This document shows, piece by piece, positions 23,801 to 33,500 of a stretch of 64,000 nt of DNA. The position numbers were made by a program, and so were the translations under genes. The notes below the pieces were generated by a model. It ran no database searches. It worked only from the letters and a program-made list of their open reading frames with translations, and was not told the DNA's origin. Numbering within the stretch: position 1 is the first letter of the stretch; the number at the start of each line of letters is the position of its first letter. The stretch covers positions 189,700-253,699 of the forward strand of contig NMRB01000141.1 of NCBI GenBank assembly GCA_002633025.1, written 5' to 3'. This DNA comes from Notospermus geniculatus. Taxonomy: Eukaryota > Nemertea > Pilidiophora > Heteronemertea > Lineidae.

Positions 23801-26621
23801 ATGTTTTGTCCAGCTATCAACTCTATTCAAAGCTGAATTGTAAATGAATGGATCAAATGCCTGTAGAATTGACTTGAAAAGCATTCTCTTTCCAGTTTCC
23901 CTTCGAGGCCCTTTTCCGCAGCCAGCATTATGCCCTCTTGGACAACTGCTGCAGAGAGTACCTATTCCTGTGCGATTTCTTCATGGTGTCTGGCCACGCT
24001 GCTCTAGACCTCTTCAATGCCATCATGGGCAAGACGTTGTCAACATTCCTGGTATGTAAATATCTGTGTTACAACACAATAAATAATGGGTACTGACAAT
24101 AGTATGTAGGCAGCAGAGACGAGAACCAGTGTATTGACACCTGGTGGCTGGAGTGTGAAAGCACTGACTATTATTTGCTTAAGATTTACATGTAAATCAC
24201 AGACTTTGTTGATTTCAGAAACACATGGATATATACACAGGCGATTGCTACGATTCCATAGCGCTGTTTCTGAGCATACATATCATCTATAGATATCAAG
24301 TCATCATGCACAAGAGAAATGCTCCAGCGCTAAGCAAGTAAGTTTGATTTGTTCCGGTCAGAACCTTGGTTCTGGGACTAGAAACAAAAAGGACTTCGAA
24401 CTCTGCTTGACTAATTTGATTGTCACTCTATGCTCATCAAAATTTCTTGACCCCTTCTGAACTTGATAAACTTTTGAATGAAAGCTGTTCAGAGTTAATC
24501 AGCTGATCAATTTTCAGGTACTGGGAAACCCTCCTCGAGAGATTACTGCCAAGATTCGAATACATCATGGATCTGAATATTCAGAGTATAAGGGAGTGCG
24601 ACCCTCAGAAACTGGGCCACATCGATGTCAGGCCACATTATGTAAGTCCACTCAAGATGGTTTTATTGTCAGTTTCAACAGACACTTCAAGGTGAATGTC
24701 ATTTGTTCACTTCAAGGTGAAGGTCACAAGGTAAAGGTCATTGCTTCACTTCAAGGTGAAGGTCATTGCTTCACGTCAAGGTGAAGGTCATTGCTTCACG
24801 TCAAGGTGAAGGTCATTGCTTCACTTCAAGGTGAAGGTCATTTCTTCACTTTGAGGTGAAGGTCATTGCTTTATTTCAAAGGTCGTAACTTCTCCTAGGT
24901 AGGCCTAACCCCTTTCCATGTTTTCAGATCACACGGAGATATGCTGAGTTCTCAGCAGCGATCGTTGGAATCAACGAGACATTCCCTAATGAACTGATCA
25001 ACAGACTCCTCGGACAGCTGCAGACGGAGGTCGAAAATTTCATCCTCAGAATGGCGGCGGAATTCCCTCAACGGAAGGAACAACTTGTCTTCCTGATTAA
25101 TAACTATGACATGATGTTAAATGTGATCATGGTAAGGAGTGAACGGCGTCCCCATGTGAGTGTGAACTGTTGTAGTATTTGTTCCCGTCTGGTGTTGGTT
25201 ACGGTTGGAGGAAGGTAGGTGAAGGGAACTAAGGCCTTTGTAAGGTTGGTGGTCTGCTGTTTGCCTCAGCTGCTGTCTTCCACTTTTGTCTTGTCTTAAT
25301 GATTGACTTCATTCTTTGTTTTCTTTTTCTTTGGTTTGGTTTGGTGGAAAGGAAGAAAATTTGACCTCCCGAGTGGCACTTTGGGAACATGGGCACCTGT
25401 CAGCCTGCTGAATGGAGAAATCCAAGAAATGTTTTGAAAGCTATCTCTGCAACACTCTGTATGGCCTATGTTCCAGTGCATCCTCTTTTTGCATCCAAGA
25501 AATAGATTGTATGTGAAGACTCTGGGGATGAGTGCTTTCCATGATTATGAGAGGAGCTGAATGCCTGATTTTAAATTTGCTGTCGAATCAGCGGAGACTT
25601 TCTGTTACAGGAACGAACAACAGATGATTCCAAAGAGTCTGAGAGCTTCAAGGAGTTACTCGCTGCCAGGACCCAGGAGTTCGTCGAAGAGATACTAGCG
25701 CCACATTTTGGTGGAATGATTGCATTTGTGAAAGACTGTGAGGTGCAATTGGAGAGGAACAATTTGGATTATCTCCGAGCTCAAGAGAGTGAGTGATTTG
25801 ATATATTGTCAGCTCGATTCAGTGAAGATTTTGATAGTTTTTCTGTATGTTTAACTCTTTCAGTCCTAGGCGATTTTTCCGCCGCGACTCCCAGATCCTA
25901 GGCGATTTTTTTGAGAAGGCAAAAAACTTCAAGATTTAAAAAAAAAACTACTTTGCCAATCTTATCTTGTCGAAAATTGGGTTTAGGGTTGGACGGATAT
26001 ATTCGTCCATAGGATTTGAGAGTGATTTTGGCAAACGGATATATCCGTCCATAGGGCTGAAAGAGTTAAGTTGTTAATTCATTCCAGGGCGAGTCACACA
26101 ACTTGTGAGAGGGTTCAGTGAAGAATGGAAGAAATCAATTGAGCTTATCAACCAAGATGTTATGAGATCCTTCTCAAATTTCAAAAATGGAACTCAAATA
26201 CTTCAGGTGAGTCCCCAGTGTGTGTGTTCAGGATTCTCCTGGTCATGTCATAAGATGAAGGACAAACTTAGTTTGACCTTGACCTTCATCCAATTTGACC
26301 TTGACGCCATTGACTTCATCCATTTGTCCATGACATCTTTGACCTTCATCCTATTCAACCTTGACATCTTTGACCTTCATCCTATTTGACCTTGACATCT
26401 GTGACCTTCCTCCAACTTGACCTTCCTCCAATTTGACCTTCACATCTTTGACCTTGGAGTTCATTTCATTGCAGGGTGCCCTGACACAGCTGATCCAGTA
26501 CTACCATCGCTTCCAGAAGGTGCTTTCCCAGAATCCCTTCAAGAACATGCCAATTCGTAGCGAACTCATTAATATTCATCATGTCATGGTTGAGGTCAAG
26601 AAACACAAGCCAAACTTCTAG
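20875..26621 (+). CDS. VPS52: vacuolar protein sorting 52 homolog; N-terminal exons missing, probably in the gap
   Basis: Subunit of the GARP and EARP tethers that capture endosome-derived vesicles at the trans-Golgi and recycling endosomes. Exon 1 is 20875-20922 (MATVVEDRQPQNQTES, then GTGAAT). After the gap, ten exons join in phase: 22772-22872, 23101-23291, 23633-23763, 23896-24051, 24219-24337, 24518-24641, 24928-25131, 25611-25788, 26088-26206 and 26475-26621. They encode about 489 aa ending KKHKPNF, matching the VPS52 C-terminal two-thirds throughout, including FRKPMTNYQVPQNALLKFR and KDDLMGVEDTAKRG. About 200 residues of the N-terminal coiled-coil part are absent from readable sequence; the 765-N gap most likely covers them, though its true size is unknown. 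Intron 23292-23632 is AT-AC type. Exon 1 is assigned from the start codon, donor and position. Confidence 0.93.
21861..22625. other. assembly gap (765 N)
   Basis: A run of N flanked by a G homopolymer on the left and a C homopolymer on the right. It lies in VPS52 between exon 1 and the exon at 22772. A single N also occurs at 61401 inside a minisatellite. Open frames that run through the gap are artefacts. Confidence 0.99.
23292..23632 (+). other. U12-type AT-AC intron in VPS52
   Basis: The intron starts ATATCCTTT (23292-23300), contains the branch-site consensus TTCCTTAAC (23616-23624) about 10 nt before the end, and finishes with AC at 23631-23632. Joining the phase-1 G at 23291 to GC at 23633 restores AKRGFFSKPSLKNRSTIF, which fits the VPS52 family. 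Reading on without this splice meets a stop within three codons. About half of the intron is a GGATCC-ended MITE (23408-23577). Confidence 0.92.
23408..23577. mobile_element. GGATCCAG-type hAT-like MITE inside the AT-AC intron
   Basis: CAGGCGCGGATCCAAGGGG on the left; the right-hand AATTCTGGATCCACCCGTG is the inverted end. It shares CAACAAATCTGTAAAATTGACC-type sequence (inverse orientation) with 4643-4795. Without it the intron would be about 170 nt. Confidence 0.75.
24655..24885. repeat. minisatellite in VPS52 intron, units of about 21-27 bp
   Basis: Seven or more imperfect copies of CTTCAAGGTGAAGGTCATTG. It begins 14 bp after the exon ending at 24641. Confidence 0.9.
25851..26069. mobile_element. 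TTAA-flanked MITE, third family
   Basis: TTAACTCTTTCAGTCCTAGG at the left faces CATAGGGCTGAAAGAGTTAA at the right. The inner part has duplicated CCTAGGCGATTTTT and GGATATATCCGTCC motifs. The next VPS52 exon starts only 19 bp downstream, so its acceptor tract lies just outside the element. Confidence 0.82.
26255..26462. repeat. TTTGACCTTGACATC minisatellite in last VPS52 intron
   Basis: Imperfect tandem units built from TTTGACCTTCATCC and TTTGACCTTGACATC, ending about 12 bp before the final exon. Confidence 0.88.
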
Positions 26622-27559
26622 GCAACAAATGGGTGGAGTTAGGGCATTTTACAACCTCAGAGGTTGCTCACTGGTAGCTGATTGAGAAAGTCCACCAAAC
26701 AAAATCTGTCAACATCAAATTGATGTTAAGGTTTTCATCTTGTATGTGCTGTATGTTCATAGGATGGCCATTTTGTCCAAGGATTTACAAATGGGTAAGG
26801 TACTCCTTGGTTCAGAATTCTGGAGAAATGTAAAATATACATTTACATGTGTATTTCTGGAGAAATGTAAAATATAAATAAATTATTGTTGTAAACTAGT
26901 CTTTCAAATACATGTAAATAGTGTGAAACATTGCTTAATCGTTTTCTTTATACCCCCACCCTCATAAGACTTTTGCAAGATGATATGTCCACACCAACGA
27001 AATGCCTGTATGGTACCGGTATCGGGTTTGTCAAAATTTGCACTGGGGCTGGCAGTTTGGAGCGAACAATGTGTATTGACCCAATGGAGCCACCTTTTTT
27101 TTTGCACTTTCCATCTGTAACTTTCACTGCCATGAAATGCCACTACAGATGAGTCAAGGTGGTTTGTGGCGGTATCGGCGTCTGGAGACATGGCGGATTG
27201 TGGCACTCCCGGCGCTAATTGGTGATTTTCACTTCTACATTAGAGGTGATGGAGATTTTTGTCAAAAGGTGGGCGTGGTCTTCTAGGCGGCTCACGGCAG
27301 GGCGGTTTAGGGCAGCATGGGGTCTGGGTTGGGAAGATGGTTTAGAAAGCCTGATCTATCATTTGTCACTGATTTTGGTATGTCGGCTACAACAGGTATA
27401 TCAGAAAGAACCAGACTTATTTGGCAAGTCATAAAGTGGGAAATGCCAAAAACATGACTCGTCAACTAATTATGTGCCACGCCCACTCACAATTAGGCCA
27501 TTCCTGGAAATCTGGGTCACAGCCTCGTTCTCGAATCACTACTTCGCTTGCAAGCAAAA
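26622..27559. other. VPS52-DDAH intergenic region and DDAH promoter
   Basis: Contains the VPS52 3' end and the DDAH 5' flank. Around 26820-26885 there is a direct repeat of TTTCTGGAGAAATGTAAAAT. The DDAH start lies in CAAAAATGGCTGCCGC, which resembles a YY1 initiator-type element (AAnATGGC). No further gene was seen. Confidence 0.5.
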
Positions 27560-30500
27560 ATGGCTGCCGCTTTCAAGTACAACTACGCGGTTGTGAGCCG
27601 TATTCCGGCCAGTTACGGGCAGAGTCACAGTGATGTCGACTTGGAGAGGGCGAGAGAAGATCTCGAACAATACGTAGAACTCCTCAGACGTCTCGGAATC
27701 GATGTATTGGAGCTACCAGCCGACGAGAAACATCCCGAGTGTGTCAATGTTGACGACACCGCGGTGGTCATAAATGGAACTGCGCTGATGTGTTGCCCAA
27801 ATGAAAGACAAGGCGAGGTGAGAGCCGTTTTCTCCACAATCACCCTTCAAATTTTCATTTCAACCTCTATATATGTAAATAAAGACCATGTAGATTTATC
27901 TAATGCGTGTCAATTTCTCTCCTTGCTTGTTGTTTTTGTACGAAAGATGCTAGAAGTTGACACTTTTTTTCAGGAAAGAGGACAATGTTCGTTCCATGGC
28001 TTTATTATAGGTGGCAGCACCGTCCTTTTGGGCAGGGCACATTTGCCAGTCATTTATGTACTTTAGGCTGACTCTCAGTGCCCATCATAGTCTACTAGAC
28101 GGTCTAGTCATTGGGTCGTATTCATGAAGCAGTTCTATCATTAGAACCGTCTTAGGCCGGTTCCAAATGCAGTGGTTGACCACACTTGGAACCGGCCTAA
28201 GTCTAAGACGGTTCTAACAACGACAGAACTGCTTTATGAGTAGGCCTACGACCCTAAGAGAGAATAGATTTTGATAGGCTAGGAAGATAAAGTCTGCACT
28301 GTCCATGAATATGCTGCAACTGTAGTGTCGGGCCTTTCAAAATGGATGGAATAGGCTACCGTAGGATTGTCTTACCTAACCAAAAAAAAATCAGTTTTCG
28401 CTTGGCTCATTTCCTTGTGCAGAAGTCCTACTGGGCCCAATCCGAATTCCTGTCCCTCTCACTGTGGGCAAACGTGACTTGCCCTTGAGGTTTATACCGT
28501 CAATTTCTAATGAAATTTTCTACATTGTTGCATTGAGGACTCAATCAATTCCAGAATCAGCTATAGCATATAGGCCTGTGTAGAATAATAGTGTTTCTTC
28601 TAGAACAAAATAGAAGGGCGCAGCACCCTGCCCATCAAAATGTGCTCCCTGCCTTTTTTCAGAACAGCTAATGCACTTTCTATTACAGAAGGGCGCTAAC
28701 CCTGCCCTTTTTCTCAGTTCACCCCGCCCTTCTCTTTGCTTATTTCAAAAAACCCTGCCCTTTCAAATTTCTGGAGGAAACACTAAATAATATAATTAGC
28801 CAGTGCATTGAACTTTCATGAGCAGATATTCTGATGTGATTGAGTATTTGACCTGAATTATTGTCAAGTGGTGTGTCTGTGTGACTGATAGATCAATTTG
28901 TTGCTGGAGTTGAAAATGTGCGATTTGTCTGAAATTATCCCACAATGATCAGTGTTTCTGCCAGGAATTTTTTTATGGGGGGACAAAGTGAAAATCTGAC
29001 AGAATTCCTGGTCAAAAACACAAATTTTGAGTACCGTAATTTTGCCTTTTTATGGGGGGGGGGACATATCCCGCGTCCCCCTCTGGCGGAAGCACTGATG
29101 ATGAACAACACTTAACTTCTACTCAGGCATCGTAGACGCGAGAAAACTTTCTTGTCCTTTTACAGTTGGCCTGGAAAGTGCTTGCATTTCTGTGCTATTC
29201 TCTGTGTTATGTTTATAGGTCAAGCTCAGATCCTGGACTGCACAGCACAATGATTGAGAGTCCATTGAAAATTCACGTCATACCCCAGTTCACTGAACTT
29301 CTTTTCATGATGTCTTACTGACAGAATAATCAGGGCAGAACTTATGAATAATTGGTAGTTTTTGTGGCGCTGGTTGTGTCACTGGTGTACCATTTTGTTC
29401 AGACTTGCACTAAACTTTGAAAATGATGTACCGGTACTTCGGACTAAAAGGGATCGTGCTACTCACTTGCCAAATCGCCAAAGGCTAATAGCCCTCCAAT
29501 TCGGCGAATTTTTGGGAAACCAGCTAAAAATGGGCTCACTCAGTAACTGTTTATAAACCTGAAAGCTTTGAATAAATATGAAAGCTTTGAGTTCATATCC
29601 ACGGAACTTTTGACTGGCGAACTTATTATTTGGCTAACCCAGATCCTATTTGGCTAAAGTTGTGGCGAAAAGATATTTTGCGCTAGCGCCAACCCTGAGA
29701 CTAGAATAGTAGAATACACCATGTCGGTCTGAGACTGACACTATCAAGCAACATAGCTATTTTCTGATCTGGTTGAAATAGGAAGTTGAAGGAATGTGCC
29801 AAGATGATTGACTCAGATTAACCTCGACAGGTGAAATGAGTTGTTAGAATAAAGTAATAGAACACGTGTTTAGTGTGGTTGCTCATGATTTGAAGAATAG
29901 AGCCAGTGATCAACACCGTCTGTATTTGCAGGTGAACGTGATTCGCCAGACCTTGCGGAGAAGAGTTTCGGATTGTAAAGTTCCAGCCTGAAGAAGACCC
30001 CGGTTGGGGTCGAAAATTCGCAAACACTCTGGAAATTGCCTTTTCATTTATCTTATCTAATCAATGACCAGGGATTGTAAAGTCGTTGCGCCTTTCACAG
30101 AATGCGATTGTGTTATGGCATATGGCTATTTGGACACGTTGATTCCCTCCCAAAACTATGCTAGGCCTATACTGTAGCAGTCCGAGTACTGGGCCAAATC
30201 CGAATGATTGGGTCCAGTCCCTCTCGACTGTGGGCAAACCCGTGACTTGCCCTAGAAGTTTATACTGGTATCAATTTCTAATGAAATTTTCTACTTTATT
30301 GCATTCAGGCCTCAATCAATTCAAGAATCGGCTATAGGATATACATGTAGGCCTGTATAGAATAATATAATTAGCCAGTGCATTGAACTTTCATGAGCAA
30401 ATATTCTGATGTGATTGAGTAGTTGACCTGAATTATTGTCAAGTGGTGCGTCTGTGTGACTGATAGATCAGTTGCTGCTGGAGTTGAAAATGTGCGATTT

Positions 30501-33500
30501 GTCTGAAATTATCCCACAATGATCAGTTTTTCTGCCAGGAATTTTTTTATGGGGGGGGGGGCAAAGTGAAAATTTGACAGAATTTCTGGTCAAATTCAAA
30601 AACACAAATTTTGAGTAATTTTGCCTTTTTATGGGGGGGACATATTCTGCGTCCCCCTCTGGCGGAAGCACTGATGATGAACAACACTTTCTCTTCTACT
30701 CAGGCATCGTAGACGTGGGAAAAGTTTCTTGTCCTTTTACAGTTGGCCTGGAAAGTGATCGCATTTCTGTGCTATTCTCTGTGTTATGTTTATAGGTCAA
30801 GCTCAGATCCTGGACTGCACAGCACAATGATTGAGAGTCCATTGAAAATTCACGTCATACCCCAGTTCACCCAACTTCTTTTCATGATGTCTTACAGACA
30901 GAATAATCAGGGGAGAACTTATGAATAATTGGTAGTTTTTGTGGCACTAGTTGTGTCACTGAGTGTACCATTTTGTTCACACTTGCAATAAACTTTGAAA
31001 ATGATGTACCGGTACTTCGGACTAAAAGGGATCGTGCTACCCACTTGCCAAATCGCCATAAGGCTAATAGCCCTCCAATTTGGCGAATTTTTGGGAAACC
31101 AGCTAAAAATGGGCTTACTCAGTAACTGTGTATAAACCTGAAAGCTTTGAATAAATATGAAAGCTTTGAGTTCATATCCACGGAACTTTTGACTGGCGAA
31201 CTTATTATTTCGCTAACCCAGATCCTATTTGGCTAAAGTTGTGGCGAAAAGATATTTTGAGCTAGCGCCAACCCTGAGACTGGAACAGTAGAATACACCA
31301 TGTCGGTCTGAGACTGACACTATCAAGCAACATAGCTATTTTCTGATCTGTATGAAATAGGAAGTTGAAGGAATGTGCCAAGATGACTGACTCAGATTAA
31401 CCTCGAAAGGTGAAATGAGTTGTTAGAATAAAATATAATACATGTAGAACACGTGTTTAGTGTGGTTGCTCATGATTTGAAGAATAGCGCCAGTGATCAA
31501 CACCGTCTGTATTTGCAGGTGAACGTGATTCGCCAGACCTTGCGGAGGGAACTGGGCTTGAAGATTGTTGAGATTCAGAATCCATCAAAGGCGGCACTTG
31601 AAGGTGGCGATGTCCTCTTCACTGGTAAGTCAACCCTGTCTTGGGGTGGAACTAGCTGTGACCATCCAGTGTCATGTAATCACAACCATGGTGCAGTGTT
31701 CTCCAACTCCTATTTACTGCCTACAGTGTACCTGCCACCAAGTCAAAATTTTTGACCACTGAGTCAAAATCCAGTTGTGCCCTTCCCACCGAGTCAAAAT
31801 GTTTTTGCAGCCGAATCAAAATCTAGTTGTTTTGTCCAACCAACTTGTGAAAAATTCACATTTAGGGCAAAAAATTGCTATGCACATTTTTAAAAAAAAA
31901 CAAGTCTGGTGGTAGGAAAATGACTCAGTATTGAGAAATTCTTGAAGCAAAAACTCAAGTATGTTTTGTATTTGCAGGCAAGGAGATAATTGTCGGTCTG
32001 TCCCAGCAGACCAACGAAGCTGGAGCTCAGGCTGTGGCTTCCGCGTTCCCCGAATACCCAACCACCCCTGTCAAGATCCCAAATGGCTACCATCTGAAAG
32101 AAATCGTGTGTATGGGTGGACGTGACATCATGATACACGGGGCGAGCAAGACAGCCGAGGATGTGATGAAGGTAAAAAGATTAGCTTTGGGGATAGGTAG
32201 GGGCCGTGGTGTCAGTTACCAAGCTAAGATTGTTAGCTCGGTAGATGAGCCTGGGCGAAATGTACCTGACACTGGGTGGTGTCGAAAATAGATAAGCAAG
32301 CTTATCTGATCTATTTTTGGCGGTGTGCAGATGGAGGAAAGAAACCAGTGTGTCCAGAGGCCTGGTTCTCTGCATTGAGGTTCAGGTCGGGGGGAAGAAT
32401 TGAGGTTCAAGATGGGGGGTCTGTTGTCCTCTCCGAATTTTCATAGAAATTATGTCCTCTAATCCTGCACTTGTATTTGAATGTAGCACAGGTAGGTAGC
32501 AGTTGAGCACTATTTGGTAAGCTTGTTCGTACTGAAAACTTAGTTTCCGTCAGTGTTATTTGGAATAGGAGCTGTCAGTGAGTTGACCAATAGGTGTCAC
32601 TACGGCCCAATTCAATGCATATAGCGGACCCATTCATTCTTGATCGAACACCAATCACGTGCATTTTCCTGTGTATATGTCCGTTAGAACTTTGCTGCCA
32701 TCTTTTGGCAATATGCGCGGCTGACTGCTCCTATTCCTGGTAAAAATTTTCATCATACATGTATTTTAATTTTGAAACATTTCTGCATTTACAGCAAGTG
32801 AAGAAGCAGTGTACCTATGGTTACAAACGGATCATTCTTGATGACGATAATGGTGCGAACGTTACATACATCAATGGAACATTATGTCATTTAGGTCACG
32901 AACACCTATCACGAGCGACCTTCGGCGTAAGTACACAAAACTGAACGAAAAATAACCGTTTTTGATACGTTGTATTTTCAGCAAATTCGTATCCACGCGA
33001 GTTACGGTTATTCGACTATCTGTTTGGAGGATGATGTTGCTTGCAATTCATGCTATTGCAACGGCACTCTGGTTCATATCTCCGATAAACAGATGTCGGG
33101 GAAAAGTTTTGGCGTGAGTACATCATCTGGATGTAGGCATTGCATTATTTTGCTTTCGGGGCTTCTGATTGGTTCATATTACAGTCGCCATAGCGACTTC
33201 AATTTGAATCAGTCTTTTGTCAATCTTTGCTTTTGCCAAAGCTGGCTTTTCTAACTTTGTAAATGATGTAGTGACATGTAATTCTCATTTTATAGAACTT
33301 GGCATGATCTTGTTTTCTTTCTTTTTTGTTGGTGGTGAAGAGCCGGGAGCCAGTCCCTGGGAACTCTGTCCCCATTACGTTATGACAGGACCTGTGCGGT
33401 CACGGTGGCTGCTGATTACATGGCTGGTGTCCTGACCTCACTCATTTTGGGGTCAACTTTGTGATTTATCCTCCAATTCAGATGGCAGAATATTTCATCA

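Larger units (their letters stand above)
28426..29959. repeat. tandem segmental duplication A, copy 1 (DDAH intron 1)
   Basis: Colinear with 30178-31547, from the CTACTGGGCC block to the start of exon 2. Copy 1 breaks off 29 nt into the exon-2 copy. It holds a 202-bp insertion (28591-28792) that copy 2 lacks. Confidence 0.93.

Noticed and set aside
27548-27559. Upstream TTG start for DDAH
   Set aside because: An ATG in good context lies 12 nt downstream and fits the usual N-terminus; non-ATG initiation is not needed.
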